64,000 nucleotides of DNA, from assembly GCF_024979235.1 (NCBI RefSeq), contig NZ_JANLCM010000001.1, positions 1,116,001 through 1,180,000 on the forward strand, written 5' to 3'. The first letter of the stretch is position 1. Each line of letters starts with the position of its first letter. A program made the position numbers and the translations under genes. Positions 23,838-33,033 of this stretch are shown in pieces. The notes below the pieces were generated by a model. The model was not told the DNA's origin, ran no database searches, and saw only the letters and a program-made list of their open reading frames with translations. The DNA comes from Herbiconiux aconitum. GTDB taxonomy: Bacteria; Actinomycetota; Actinomycetes; Actinomycetales; Microbacteriaceae.

Positions 23838-23892
23838 ACCTGCGGTGCACGGTGCGCGGTGCACGGCGCGCGCGAGCGCGACGCTGCGGCGG

Positions 23893-25059
23893 CTACGCGC
23901 CCCAGCTCGCCTGGGCGCCGCCGACGCGGTCGGCCACGATCTGCTCCTGGTAGCCGGATGCCTTGAAGGCCGCGATCGGGTCGGCCGGCAGACCGCGCGA
24001 CTCACGCCAGGCGGCCAGCGACGGCCGCACATCCGTGTAGAAGGCGTCCATCAGGATGCCGTTGGCGCCGAGCACGTCGTTCGCGTTCTGGGCCTCCAAC
24101 AGTGCGGCACGGTCGACGAGCAGCGCGCGCGCCGTCATCTCCTGCACATTGAGCACCGAGCGCAGCTGACCCACGATCTTCTCTTCGATGTTGTGGCACT
24201 GGTCGAGCATGAAGGCCACCGGCGAATCGACCGCGTACCCGCCGCCGCGCACCACCTCGAAGAGGATGCGGAACAGCTGGAACGGGTCGGCCGCGCCGAC
24301 GATCAGGTCGTCGTCGGCGTAGAAGCGCGAGTTGAAGTCGAACGAGCCGAGCTTTCCGAGGCGCAGCAGCTGCGCCACGATGAACTCGATGTTGGTGCCG
24401 GGAGCATGGTGTCCGGTGTCGAGGCACACGAAGGCGCGATCACCGAGCGCCGAGACGTGGGCGTAGGAGGTGCCCCAGTCCGGGACATCCGTGTGATAGA
24501 ACGCCGGCTCGAAGAACTTGTACTCGAGCACGAGACGCTGCGACTCACCGAGCGCGTCGTAGATCGTCGACAGCGACTCGGCCAGCAGATCCTGACGCGA
24601 ACGGATGTCGCCCTGACCGGGGTAGTTCGTGCCGTCGGCGAGCCAGATCTTGAGGTCGTGCGAGCCCGTCTGGTGCATGATCTCGATGCACTCGAGGTGG
24701 TGGTCGATGGCCTTCTGGCGGGTCGCCGCATCCGAGGAGGTGAGCGAGCCGAACTTGTACGCCTCGTCTTGGAAGGTGTTGGAGTTCACCGTTCCGAGGT
24801 CGACGCCGAGGTCGTTGGCGTAGGAGCGCAGGGCCGAGTAGTCGTCGACCTTGTCCCACGGGATGTGCAGGGCGACCTTCGGTGCGAGGCCGGAGTACTT
24901 GTTGACCTGGGCCGCATCCGCGATCTTCTCCTCCGGCGTGCGGGGAGTGCCCGGCGTGCCGAAGACCTTGAAGCGGGTGCCCGAGTTGCCGAACGCCCAG
25001 GAGGGCAGCTCGATCGCCTGACGCTCGAGCTCGGACGCGATGTCGCTGAACTGCACCAT
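23893..25059 (-). CDS. rhaI: L-rhamnose isomerase
   Basis: The 388-residue protein is a xylose-isomerase-like TIM barrel of the RhaI type, converting L-rhamnose to L-rhamnulose. Visible features are 'LEYKFFEPAFYHTD', with Glu and Lys of the metal/active site, 'VCLDTGHHAPGTNIEFIV' (metal-binding Asp and His) and 'FDFNSRFYADDDLIVG' (Asp residues of the second metal site). ATG 25059 is the family start, with an AAGAGAA-type site upstream. A perfect LacI-type operator sits at 25097-25110 in front of it, so it has its own regulated promoter separate from the upstream ABC unit. Confidence 0.93.
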   Translation of the reverse strand: MVQFSDIASELERQAIELPSWAFGNSGTRFKVFGTPGTPRTPEEKIADAAQVNKYSGLAPKVALHIPWDKVDDYSALRSYANDLGVDLGTVNSNTFQDEAYKFGSLTSSDAATRQKAIDHHLECIEIMHQTGSHDLKIWLADGTNYPGQGDIRSRQDLLAESLSTIYDALGESQRLVLEYKFFEPAFYHTDVPDWGTSYAHVSALGDRAFVCLDTGHHAPGTNIEFIVAQLLRLGKLGSFDFNSRFYADDDLIVGAADPFQLFRILFEVVRGGGYAVDSPVAFMLDQCHNIEEKIVGQLRSVLNVQEMTARALLVDRAALLEAQNANDVLGANGILMDAFYTDVRPSLAAWRESRGLPADPIAAFKASGYQEQIVADRVGGAQASWGA

Positions 25060-25096
25060 GGGAATTCTCTTTCGTAGATCTGGCTCATGACGAGCA

Positions 25097-25110
25097 GTGA
25101 ATCGTTTCAC
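25097..25110. promoter_or_regulatory. LacI-type operator GTGAATCGTTTCAC upstream of rhaI
   Basis: GTGAATCGTTTCAC is a dyad with perfect GTGAA/TTCAC arms, 38 bp upstream of the rhaI start. Two near-matches occur between the rhamnose ABC unit and the LacI gene (31716-31729, 31817-31830). The shared motif links the three promoters to that regulator. Confidence 0.8.
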
Positions 25111-25126
25111 CACTCACATTAGCGGT

Positions 25127-25465
25127 TTATCGGGGAAGTTGGTCCTCGAGGTGGAACACCTCGGTCAGTTGGAAGAAACCGGTGTCGGGAGCCCCGTCGA
25201 GATCGACGAAGAACTCGCTCATCTCGGCCTGCCACCGGGCGTTCACCTCGGTCGCCGCCATCCCGGCCTGGGCGGCCTCGAGCGACGGGGTCTCGAAGTA
25301 GCCGATCAGCAGTCCGTCGGGCCGCAGGAACAGGGAGTAGTTGTTCCAGCCGGTGTCTTTCAGCGCCTGGGCCATGTCGGGCCAGATCGCCGCGTGCCGG
25401 CGGGTGTACTCCGGGATGAGTTCGGGTTTCACCTGCAATTGGAAGCACACACGGGTCGAGTCCAT
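25127..25465 (-). CDS. rhaM: L-rhamnose mutarotase
   Basis: This 112-residue protein belongs to the RhaM family, which interconverts alpha and beta anomers of L-rhamnose. It shows 'YTRRHAAIWPDMAQAL' near the N-terminus with the catalytic His, 'NNYSLFLRPDGLLIGYFE', and a terminal hydrophobic/basic end. The ATG at 25465 overlaps the stop of the AraA-like gene (TGATG), so the two are translationally coupled. Length and start fit the family exactly. Confidence 0.93.
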   Translation of the reverse strand: MDSTRVCFQLQVKPELIPEYTRRHAAIWPDMAQALKDTGWNNYSLFLRPDGLLIGYFETPSLEAAQAGMAATEVNARWQAEMSEFFVDLDGAPDTGFFQLTEVFHLEDQLPR

Positions 25466-26913
25466 CAGATCTCCCAGCTGCGTTTGGCCGTCATGTCGAC
25501 GTGGCGGTGGCCGATGCCGAGCAGAGCCGCAGCGGCCTTGATGTCGGCGGCGCGGTGGCCGACGCAGAGCGCCCAGTGGTGGCCGATGCCGGTCTGCGAC
25601 CACTCGTCGACCCACTCGCCCGGGTCGCCGCCGAAGTCGACGCGCGAGGTGGTGTTGCCGATCTCGAGCAGCGGGCCGGGCACCACGGTGCCCTCGGACG
25701 TGATGAACACGTAGGAGCCGTCGCGGTCCTGGCCGAGACCGAAGGTGGTGACTGGGCCGGGCTGCACGTCGAACTCGACCGAGACACCCCAACCGCGCTT
25801 GCCGTGATAGACGCCGAGGCCGCGCAAGAGCGGATCGCGCGCCGAGACAGCGAGGTGGGCGGGGCCGTCGTGGCCCATCTCCACCACGTCATCGAAGAAG
25901 TTGATGGCCTGGATCTCGGTGAACGACCCGCCGGAACCGATGGCCTGCGCTGCGAGCATCGCGATCGAGGTGCGCAGTTCGTATTCGCCGGCCATCGGGA
26001 TGCCGCGGGCGGTGAGGATTGACGAGCCGAGGATCATCCCGGCGCCGAGGCGCTCGTGCTGCTCGCCCTGCAGGCCGCGGTGGTAGTAGGCGACGGTGTC
26101 GAGGTCGAAGTCGGTCACCAGCCGGTCGAGGGCGACGGACACTTTGGCGCCCCAGTCGAAGTCCTCCTGGTTCACCGACCCGTCGATGCTGAACAGCTCG
26201 CGGGCGAGGGCCACCCGGTCGCGCACCTGCGCATCCGTCACTTCGTCGACGCGCACGCGAAGGTCGTCGAACTCGAGCACCTCGACGTGCGAACCGAACT
26301 GGGTCTGCACGAGGGTGAGGTCGGTCGAGACATCCAGCATGCCCGGGTAGAGGTGCCCCATCAGGCCGTGGCGGGCGGTGCGGAGCCGGGCCCGCACGCC
26401 GGCGGCGTGCACCCACTGGTTGATGCGGGTCCAGGCCGATTCCTGCTTCAGGTGGCCCGAGACGGAGCGGAACGGGATGCCCGCGCGCTTGAAGACGTTG
26501 GCGACCTCGGGCACCGGGCACTGGCCGCAGTAGGCGAGCCACTTGCCGGTGTCGAAGTTCGCGTGATCCATCGCCTCGGTCGGCTGCAGGTCGATGACGA
26601 GCACCGGCGTGTGCGACTTCTGGGCGATGGGCAAGACCATCGAGGAGGTGAGGTAGGTGGTGAGGAAGATCACGATGAGGTCGCAGTCGGCGACCCGCAG
26701 CTTCTCGGCCGCGGCGGTGGCCTCGTGCGCATCCGACACGAAGCCGACGTCGACGACCTCGGCGTCGAGCTCGTTGAACCGGCCCGTCACGTAGGCCGAC
26801 GACTCCTGCAGCTGAGGCAGCAGCTCGGGGAACTGCGGCCAGTAGGCCGCGAGACCACCGGCCACGAGACCGATCCGGGTCTTGCGCCGGGAGAAGGGGG
26901 TGAGGATGCTCAT
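25465..26913 (-). CDS. AraA/FucI-family sugar isomerase-like protein
   Basis: This 482-residue protein resembles the L-arabinose/L-fucose isomerase superfamily (AraA-like, COG2160 type). It has 'LIVIFLTTYLTSSMVLP' as an early Rossmann-like strand, 'YHRGLQGEQHERLGAG' with metal-ligand-like Glu, 'GEYELRTSIAML' with Glu, and a C-terminal 'TGIGHHWALCVGHR' rich in His. It starts at ATG 26913; GTG 26916 directly precedes it and AGGA gives better spacing to the ATG. It sits between rhaS and rhaM in the rhamnose importer unit, although rhaI already supplies the isomerase. It may act on another 6-deoxy or pentose sugar. No symbol is assigned. Confidence 0.8.
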   Translation of the reverse strand: MSILTPFSRRKTRIGLVAGGLAAYWPQFPELLPQLQESSAYVTGRFNELDAEVVDVGFVSDAHEATAAAEKLRVADCDLIVIFLTTYLTSSMVLPIAQKSHTPVLVIDLQPTEAMDHANFDTGKWLAYCGQCPVPEVANVFKRAGIPFRSVSGHLKQESAWTRINQWVHAAGVRARLRTARHGLMGHLYPGMLDVSTDLTLVQTQFGSHVEVLEFDDLRVRVDEVTDAQVRDRVALARELFSIDGSVNQEDFDWGAKVSVALDRLVTDFDLDTVAYYHRGLQGEQHERLGAGMILGSSILTARGIPMAGEYELRTSIAMLAAQAIGSGGSFTEIQAINFFDDVVEMGHDGPAHLAVSARDPLLRGLGVYHGKRGWGVSVEFDVQPGPVTTFGLGQDRDGSYVFITSEGTVVPGPLLEIGNTTSRVDFGGDPGEWVDEWSQTGIGHHWALCVGHRAADIKAAAALLGIGHRHVDMTAKRSWEI

Positions 26914-26947
26914 CACTGTTCCTGGGGGAGGGTGCGGGAGAGAGGAT

Positions 26948-26980
26948 GGCCGGCGCCGGATGATGCACCCGACGCCGGCC
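26948..26980 (-). terminator. hairpin between rhaS and the AraA-like gene
   Basis: GGCCGGCG (26948-26955) pairs perfectly with CGCCGGCC (26973-26980). It lies 16-48 bp past the 3' end... of the AraA-like start side, that is between the rhaS stop at 26996 and the AraA-like start at 26913 on the minus strand. A partial terminator or mRNA-stabilising stem that favours the binding-protein transcript is likely. Confidence 0.55.
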
Positions 26981-26995
26981 GGAGACGGTTACGGC

Positions 26996-28072
26996 TTAGA
27001 AGTCGTAGTCGTCGATGTTGTCGGCGTTGAACTTGGTGGGCGGGCCGACGACGACGATGCCGTCTGCTCCCACGGTCTTCTCGCCCAGGTCGCCGGCGGT
27101 GAAGGTGTCACCCTCGGCGCCGGTGATGGTGCCGTCGACGAGCGCCTGGCCCGCGTAGGCGGCGACGTAGCCGAGCTGCGCCGGGTCCCACAGAGCGAAC
27201 TCGGTGACGGTGCCGTCCTTGACGAACTCGCGCATCTCGTTCGGGAGACCGAGGCCGGTCAGTGCGACCTTGCCCTTGTAGTCCGACGTCGAGAGGTACT
27301 TCGCCGCTGCAGCGATACCGACCGTGGTGGGCGAGATGATGCCCTTGAGGTCGGGGTAGCTCTGCATGAGGCCCTGGGCCTCCTTGAAGGACTTGTCGGC
27401 GTCGTCGTCACCGTAGACCGTGGTCACGAGCTTGAGGTTCGCGTAGTCGGGGTTCGACGCCAGCTCCTCTTCCATGAACGTGATCCACTCGTTCTGGTTG
27501 GTGGCAGTCGCGGTGGCCGACAGGATGGCGATGTCGCCGCCTGCGTCGCCCAGCTGCTCGTGGAGCATCTCGAGCTGAACCAGCGCGACATCCTTCGCCA
27601 CGACCTGGCTCACGAACACGTCGCGGAAGTCGGGGTTCGTGTCGGAGTCGAACGCGACGATCTTCGCGCCGGCCTCGCGGGCCTGCTGGAGCGACGGGCC
27701 GACGGCGTCGGGGTCGTTGGCGGCGATCACGATGACGTTCGCGCCCTCCTGCGTGGCCTGCTCGATGAAGGGCACCTGCGCGCTGGCGCTGGCCTCCAGC
27801 GGGCCGAGAGTCGAGGCTTCGAAGCCGATTTCCTCGGATGCCGCGTCGCCGCCGCCGAGAACGACGTCGGTGTACGGGTTGTTCAGCTGCTTGGGCAGGA
27901 ACACGATCGAACCGGGGCTGTCGCCACCGGCGCCGTCGGTCGATGAGGCGTCGTCAGACGTGGCCGCGCATCCGGTCGCTACGAGGGCGAGGGTTGCGGC
28001 AATGGCTGCGAAGGATGCGATCCGTCGTCCGTTGCGGGAGCCGGAGCTCCCGGACTTGTGAAACAACTCCAT
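26996..28072 (-). CDS. rhaS: rhamnose ABC transporter substrate-binding lipoprotein
   Basis: This 358-residue periplasmic-binding protein (type 1, ribose/rhamnose group) begins with a basic region, a hydrophobic core and the lipobox 'LVATGCAA' with Cys at about residue 35. It is therefore a membrane-anchored lipoprotein. 'NNPYTDVVLGGGDAASEEIGF' in outline, 'VIVIAANDPDAVGPSL' and 'GIISPTTVGIAAAAKYL' are typical for RhaS. It captures rhamnose outside the cell for RhaPQT. It follows rhaQ by 32 bp in the same unit. Confidence 0.93.
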   Translation of the reverse strand: MELFHKSGSSGSRNGRRIASFAAIAATLALVATGCAATSDDASSTDGAGGDSPGSIVFLPKQLNNPYTDVVLGGGDAASEEIGFEASTLGPLEASASAQVPFIEQATQEGANVIVIAANDPDAVGPSLQQAREAGAKIVAFDSDTNPDFRDVFVSQVVAKDVALVQLEMLHEQLGDAGGDIAILSATATATNQNEWITFMEEELASNPDYANLKLVTTVYGDDDADKSFKEAQGLMQSYPDLKGIISPTTVGIAAAAKYLSTSDYKGKVALTGLGLPNEMREFVKDGTVTEFALWDPAQLGYVAAYAGQALVDGTITGAEGDTFTAGDLGEKTVGADGIVVVGPPTKFNADNIDDYDF

Positions 28073-28104
28073 TGTTCTTCCTTTCTTAGGGCACGCCTGG
28101 TGCG

Positions 28105-29160
28105 TTAGGCGCTGGTTTGACCTGAGGTGGACAACCTCTGGACTTCTCGGCGAACCCGGGACAACCGGATGCGCTCACGCACCCAGCCGGTGAAGCTGGG
28201 TCCGACGACGGAGATCACGAGCAGGGCGCCTGTGACGATGACGAGCGTGGTCTCGGGAACCTTCGCGAGACGGAGGGCGTAGGTGAGTGTTCCGATCAGC
28301 AGCACGCCGCCGACGACGCCGGGGATCGTGCCCTTGCCGCCGAAGATCGAGACTCCACCGAGCAGCACGGCGGCGATGACGCTCAGTTCGATGCCGGTGG
28401 CGTTGTCGGGGCCGGCGCTCGCGAATCTCAGCGTCCAATAGACGCCCACGAGCGAGGAGACGACTCCGGTGGCGACGAACAGCCAGAACTTCGCGTGGCC
28501 GACGCGGATGCCCACGAAGGTCGCCGCTTCTTTGCTGAAGCCGAGCGCGTAGAGCCCGCGGCCGAAGGGGGTGAAGTGCAGCAGCACACCGAAGAAGACG
28601 ATCACGACGAGCACGAGCACCATCACGACCGGGATGCCCGTCGCGCCGAACTTCGCCGTGGAGAGAGCCGTGAGCTCGGTCGGGAAGTTCGAGACCTTGC
28701 CGTCGCCGATCACCACGAGGGCGAGGCCGCGGTAGAGCGCGAGCGTTCCGATCGTGACGGCGAGTGACGGCAGGCCGAGCGTGGTGATGAGGAACCCGTT
28801 GAAGGCGCCCGCCGCGACACCGACGAGGAGGCAGAGCAGGATGACGATCCAGATGTTCAAGCCGCTGTCGCGCCAGAGCACACCCATCACCGCACTGGTG
28901 AGGCCGGCCGTGCTGGCGACCGAGAGGTCGATCTCGCCCGAGATGATGACGAGGGCCATCGGCATGGCGATCAGAATGATCGGCACGATCTGGATCAGCA
29001 GGAAGCCGACGGTGAGGGTGCTCGCGAAGTTCTTCACCGAGATCATCGAGACGAGGATCACGACGAGGAGCACCGCGAAGATGATAGCGTCGTTGCCGCG
29101 TAGCCAGCGCGGGAGGCCGCGCTTGGGGGCGGCCGAGGTGTCGATCAGAGTCTCAGACAT
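28105..29160 (-). CDS. rhaQ: rhamnose ABC transporter permease
   Basis: The 351-residue RbsC-family permease has about nine to ten hydrophobic segments. 'IISGEIDLSVASTAGLTSAV' contains the conserved substrate-path motif (GEIDLSV), and 'GGVSIFGGKGTIPGVVGGVL' contains the cytoplasmic ATPase-contact loop. Its start overlaps the rhaP stop by 8 bp. With RhaP it forms the membrane channel for the rhamnose importer. Confidence 0.92.
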   Translation of the reverse strand: MSETLIDTSAAPKRGLPRWLRGNDAIIFAVLLVVILVSMISVKNFASTLTVGFLLIQIVPIILIAMPMALVIISGEIDLSVASTAGLTSAVMGVLWRDSGLNIWIVILLCLLVGVAAGAFNGFLITTLGLPSLAVTIGTLALYRGLALVVIGDGKVSNFPTELTALSTAKFGATGIPVVMVLVLVVIVFFGVLLHFTPFGRGLYALGFSKEAATFVGIRVGHAKFWLFVATGVVSSLVGVYWTLRFASAGPDNATGIELSVIAAVLLGGVSIFGGKGTIPGVVGGVLLIGTLTYALRLAKVPETTLVIVTGALLVISVVGPSFTGWVRERIRLSRVRREVQRLSTSGQTSA

Positions 29161-30133
29161 CGCGAGCCTCGCTTACTCGTAGCTTCCGGGTATTTCGGAT
29201 GCTCACCACACGGTCGACCACGATGGCCGCGAGGATGAGCACGCCGACGATGGCTTGCTGCCAGAACTTGTCGACCCGGGTCGCGGTGAGCGAGCTCGTG
29301 ATTGTCGAGAGCAGCACCGCGCCGATCGCGGCGCCCACGACGGTGCCGGAGCCGCCGAAGATGGCGACACCGCCCACCACGACCGCTGCCACCACGTCGA
29401 GTTCGAGACCCGAGCCGGTGAGGGCGCCGACGGAGTTGTACCGCGAGGCGTAGAGGATTCCGGCTAGCCCCGTCAGGGCGCCGCAGGCGATGAACGCGGC
29501 CATCACGCGGCGTCCGGTCGAGATGCCGAACAGCTTCGCGGCATCCGGATCGGAGCCGATGGCGTAGAGGTCGCGTCCGCCGCGTCGGAAGGCCAGCACG
29601 ACGGCGACCACGACCACGACGACCACGGCGATGATGGTGATGAGCGGGAAGCCGAAGAAGGTGTCGACGGAGAGTTGGCCGAACTCCTTGGGGTTGTCGC
29701 CCGAGAAGTACTGCTTGCTCCCGGCCCAGGTGGCGAGGATGCCGCGGTAGATGTACAGCGTGCCCAGGGTGATCACCAGCGCGGGAACCTTGGCGAGCGT
29801 GACCAGCAGACCGTTGATGGCGCCGAGCACGCCGCCGAAGACGATGCCGATGAGAAAGACGAGCGGAATCGGCATCCCGGGCGCGATGTTGAACAGTGTG
29901 CCCGTGCCGAAGGCCACGAGGCCCACGATCGAGCCGATCGACAGGTCGACATTGCGAGTGATGATGACGAGCGCCTGACCCACGGCCAGGATGATCATGA
30001 TCGTCGCGTTCAGCAGCAGGTCTTTGACGCTCTGCGGCGAGAGGAAGAGCGGGTTGATCGCGAAGGTGACGAGCACCAGCACGACGAGCGCGGCGGCGAC
30101 CGGGATCTCGCGCTGACGGAGGAAGGTTCTCAT
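29153..30133 (-). CDS. rhaP: rhamnose ABC transporter permease
   Basis: This 326-residue RbsC-type permease has multiple hydrophobic helices, '[19 protein letters not shown]' and '[20 protein letters not shown]'. The start at 30133 overlaps the ATPase stop (ATGA) and is where the family begins; the long frame further upstream is antisense to the ATPase. It pairs with RhaQ. The valine-rich helix around residues 170-185 is unusually uniform but membrane-compatible. Confidence 0.92.
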   Translation of the reverse strand: MRTFLRQREIPVAAALVVLVLVTFAINPLFLSPQSVKDLLLNATIMIILAVGQALVIITRNVDLSIGSIVGLVAFGTGTLFNIAPGMPIPLVFLIGIVFGGVLGAINGLLVTLAKVPALVITLGTLYIYRGILATWAGSKQYFSGDNPKEFGQLSVDTFFGFPLITIIAVVVVVVVAVVLAFRRGGRDLYAIGSDPDAAKLFGISTGRRVMAAFIACGALTGLAGILYASRYNSVGALTGSGLELDVVAAVVVGGVAIFGGSGTVVGAAIGAVLLSTITSSLTATRVDKFWQQAIVGVLILAAIVVDRVVSIRNTRKLRVSEARDV

Positions 30134-31680
30134 GAGGCGGCTCCTTCGGACGACGCGGTCGCAGCGTGCATGACGCGCTCGGCGGTTGCCTCCTCGCGGG
30201 AGAACTGGGCGGAGATCCGGCCCTCGTGCATCACGAGCACGCGATCGGCCATTCCGAGCACTTCGGGGAGCTCGGAGGAGATCATGAGCACGGCGATGCC
30301 GCGGCCGGCGAGATCGGAGAGCAGGCGGTGCACCTCGGCCTTGGTGCCGACGTCGATGCCTCGGGTGGGTTCGTCGACGATGATGAGCTTGGGTTCGGTC
30401 GCGAGCCACTTGGCGATGACGACCTTCTGCTGGTTGCCGCCGGAGAGCGTGGAGACGGCGTAATCCTGCGATCCGGTTTTCACCTGCAGGCGCTTGGACC
30501 ACTCCTCCGCGACCCGGCGCTCGGTGCGGCCGTTGATGAGGCCGAACTTCGCGAGCGACTTTCGCAGGGTGAGGGTGGCGTTCTTGGCGACCGAGAGGTC
30601 CATCACGAGTCCCTGTTTGCGGCGGTCCTCGGGCACGAAGCCGATACCGGCGTCGATCGCGGCCTGCGGGCTGTGCGGCTTGAGGGCCTTGCCGCCCAGG
30701 GTCACGCTGCCCGCGTCGTACTTGTCGATGCCGAAGACGGCTCGCGCCACCTCGGTGCGCCCCGCACCCACGAGGCCGGCCAGGGCAACGATCTCGCCCG
30801 CCCGCACCTCGAAGTCGATGCCTGTGAAGACGCCGGCGCGGCCGAGACCTTCGACCTTCAGCACGGTGGCGCCGATCTCGGCCTCCGACTTGGGGAAGAG
30901 GGCGTCGATGCTGCGTCCCACCATCTCGCGCACGATCTCGTCGACCGTGACGGCCGTCGTGTCGTGCGTTGCGATGTAGCGGCCGTCGCGCATCACGGTG
31001 ATGCGATCACACAGGGCGAAGACCTCGTCGAAGCGGTGCGAGATGAAGAGGATGCCCGCGCCCCGCTCGCGCAGGGAGCGTGCCACACCGAACAGACGGT
31101 CGACTTCCACGCCGGAGAGGGCGGCGGTGGGCTCGTCCATCACGAGCACGCTCGCGTCGAGTGAGATGGCCTTGGCGATCTCGATGATCTGCTGGTCGGC
31201 GATGGAGAGACCCTCGGCCACGCGGTCGGGGTCGATCGGAACGCCGAGGCGGGTGAACAGCTCCCGGGCCTGGCGGCGCATCTCGGCGCGGTTGATCAGG
31301 CCGGCACGATTGCGCGGCTGGCGGCCGATGAAGATGTTCTCGGCGACGGTGAGGTCGGGGAAGAGCGTCGGCTCCTGGTAGATCACCGAGATGCCGGCGT
31401 CTTTGCTGTCGGCGGGGGTGCGGAAGCTCACCGGTTCGCCGCCGACGAGGAATACGCCGCCGTCGGGTTGGTGCACTCCGGCGAGGATCTTGACGAGCGT
31501 CGACTTGCCGGCGCCGTTCTCGCCCACGAGAGCGTGGATCTCACCCGGCCGGATGTCGATGGTGCCGTCGGCGAGGGCGATCACCGGGCCGAAGGTCTTG
31601 CTCGCCCCGGTCAAGGAGAGCGCCGACACCGTCGGTGTCACGTCTGCCGGAAGAGTTCCGGTATAGGGGTCAGTCGCCAT
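30130..31680 (-). CDS. rhaT: rhamnose ABC transporter ATP-binding protein
   Basis: The 516-residue protein is a double ABC ATPase of the RbsA/CUT2 type. The first domain has Walker A 'GENGAGKST', signature region '[15 protein letters not shown]' and Walker B '[11 protein letters not shown]'. The second has a degenerate Walker A region '[15 protein letters not shown]', signature '[15 protein letters not shown]' and '[12 protein letters not shown]'. Degeneration of one site is normal for this family. It heads the rhaT-P-Q-S-AraA-like-rhaM unit. A LacI-type operator lies 36 bp upstream. Confidence 0.93.
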   Translation of the reverse strand: MATDPYTGTLPADVTPTVSALSLTGASKTFGPVIALADGTIDIRPGEIHALVGENGAGKSTLVKILAGVHQPDGGVFLVGGEPVSFRTPADSKDAGISVIYQEPTLFPDLTVAENIFIGRQPRNRAGLINRAEMRRQARELFTRLGVPIDPDRVAEGLSIADQQIIEIAKAISLDASVLVMDEPTAALSGVEVDRLFGVARSLRERGAGILFISHRFDEVFALCDRITVMRDGRYIATHDTTAVTVDEIVREMVGRSIDALFPKSEAEIGATVLKVEGLGRAGVFTGIDFEVRAGEIVALAGLVGAGRTEVARAVFGIDKYDAGSVTLGGKALKPHSPQAAIDAGIGFVPEDRRKQGLVMDLSVAKNATLTLRKSLAKFGLINGRTERRVAEEWSKRLQVKTGSQDYAVSTLSGGNQQKVVIAKWLATEPKLIIVDEPTRGIDVGTKAEVHRLLSDLAGRGIAVLMISSELPEVLGMADRVLVMHEGRISAQFSREEATAERVMHAATASSEGAAS

Positions 31681-31715
31681 TGGCTACCCACCACCTCCGC
31701 ATCGAGGTCTGAAGA

Positions 31716-31729
31716 GTGAATCGTTTTAC
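31716..31729. promoter_or_regulatory. LacI-type operator upstream of rhaT
   Basis: GTGAATCGTTTTAC matches the rhaI operator at 25097 in 13 of 14 bases. It lies 36 bp before the rhaT start, overlapping the expected promoter. A weaker GGAATCGTT version, inside the dyad GATGCG...CGCATC, occurs at about 31779-31805. Confidence 0.78.
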
Positions 31730-31816
31730 TGTGGTGCAGCCATGACTCTACGGTGGAGGATTCGACGGAGTCAAGTTGGATGCGGAATCGTTAAGTATTC
31801 GCATCTTCGGCCGTGA

Positions 31817-31830
31817 GTGAATCGTCTCAG
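31817..31830. promoter_or_regulatory. LacI-type operator upstream of the LacI gene
   Basis: GTGAATCGTCTCAG shares the GTGAATCGTNT core with the other two sites. It lies 78 bp upstream of the LacI start and suggests autoregulation. It is 101 bp (centre to centre) from the rhaT-side site, so looping between the two is possible. Confidence 0.7.
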
Positions 31831-31907
31831 CGCGGCGGCGCGGTATCCTCAGGGGGCGTTCCGATGCGACAGTCCGCGTCACGAACTCCGACCACAGTGA
31901 GGTGCGT

Positions 31908-32918
31908 ATGGCAACGGCCAATGTCCGCGATGTCGCAGCGCTCGCCGGCGTGTCGGTGGGCACGGTCTCCAACGTGCTGAATCAATCGAAGCCCGTGTCG
32001 CCCGAGACGGCCAAGCGCGTGCTCGACGCCATCGACAAGCTCGGCTTCATCCGCAATGACGCCGCCCGGCAGCTACGCGTCGGTCAGAGCCGCACCGTCG
32101 GCATCATGGTGCTGGACGTCAGCAACCCCTTCTTCACCGACATCGCGCGAGGAGTGGAAGACACGCTCACGAGCTTCGGGCGGTCACTCATCCTCGGCAA
32201 CAGCGGCGAGAGCGCCACCCGCGAGCTGGGCTACCTCGATCTGTTCGAGGAGCAGCGGGTCGCAGGTCTGCTCATCACGCCGGTCGGCAACGTGCTCACC
32301 CGACTCGAGCGGTTGCGCGAGCGGGGGTCACCGGTGGTGCTGGTCGACCGTCACGAGAACGCGCGCAGCTTCAGCTCGGTCTCGGTCGACGACCACCGGG
32401 GCGGCCAGATCGCGGTCGAGCACCTCCTCGACGTCGGTCGCACGAGCATCGCCTTCGTCGGCGGGCCGCGAGCGGTGCTGCAGGTCGCCGAGCGCGCCGG
32501 TGGGGCTCAGGATGCGGTGCGCGCGCGCGGCGCGCGCCCCGTGCGGGTTCTCGAACTCGACTCCATGCGCGCCGACGCCGGCCGGGTCGGCGCCGAACAG
32601 CTGCTGGCGCTGCCGGCGGCTGAGCGGCCGGATGCGGTGTTCGCCGCCAACGACCTGATCGCCCTCGGCGTGCTGCAGGCGCTCACGCACGCGGGCGTGC
32701 GGGTGCCCGACGACATCGCGATCATCGGTTACGACGACATCTACTTCGCCGCCAACGCCGCCATCCCGATCTCCTCGATCCGCCAGCCGGCCTGGGAGAT
32801 GGGGCGCACCGCCACCGAGTTGCTGATGGCCGAGATCGACGCCCCGCGCAGCACCGACTTCCGTCACGTCGTCTTCCAGCCCGAGCTGATCGTGCGCGAG
32901 TCGACGTCGCGGCCGTAG
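31908..32918 (+). CDS. LacI-family transcriptional regulator, probable rhamnose regulator
   Basis: The 336-residue protein has an N-terminal LacI HTH (residues 4-28: 'NVRDVAALAGVSVGTVSNVL') with hinge helix, and a C-terminal sugar-binding domain ('VLDVSNPFFTDIARGVED', 'VFAANDLIALGVLQAL', 'IIGYDDIYFA'). ATG 31908 is chosen over GTG 31902 because GAGG precedes it by 5 bases. It is divergent from the rhamnose importer. Matching operators before rhaT, rhaI and its own gene support a rhamnose-responsive repressor. The regulator differs from the E. coli AraC-type RhaR/RhaS. Confidence 0.85.
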   Translation: MATANVRDVAALAGVSVGTVSNVLNQSKPVSPETAKRVLDAIDKLGFIRNDAARQLRVGQSRTVGIMVLDVSNPFFTDIARGVEDTLTSFGRSLILGNSGESATRELGYLDLFEEQRVAGLLITPVGNVLTRLERLRERGSPVVLVDRHENARSFSSVSVDDHRGGQIAVEHLLDVGRTSIAFVGGPRAVLQVAERAGGAQDAVRARGARPVRVLELDSMRADAGRVGAEQLLALPAAERPDAVFAANDLIALGVLQALTHAGVRVPDDIAIIGYDDIYFAANAAIPISSIRQPAWEMGRTATELLMAEIDAPRSTDFRHVVFQPELIVRESTSRP

Positions 32919-32942
32919 CGCGCATCCGTCTTTCGCCCCGGT

Positions 32943-32968
32943 AGCAGCCAGGAGTTCCACTGGTTGCT
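32943..32968 (+). terminator. hairpin downstream of LacI gene
   Basis: AGCAGCCAG (32943-32951) pairs with CTGGTTGCT (32960-32968) apart from one G-T pair. A second dyad GCTCGCGAGC and CTTTT follow. It ends the LacI transcript before the ATP-grasp operon begins at 33034. Confidence 0.5.
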
Positions 32969-33033
32969 CGCGAGCCTTTTCGCGCCACACCCCGGAAACA
33001 CCGCCGCAACACCATCGCAGTAGGCTCGCACGC

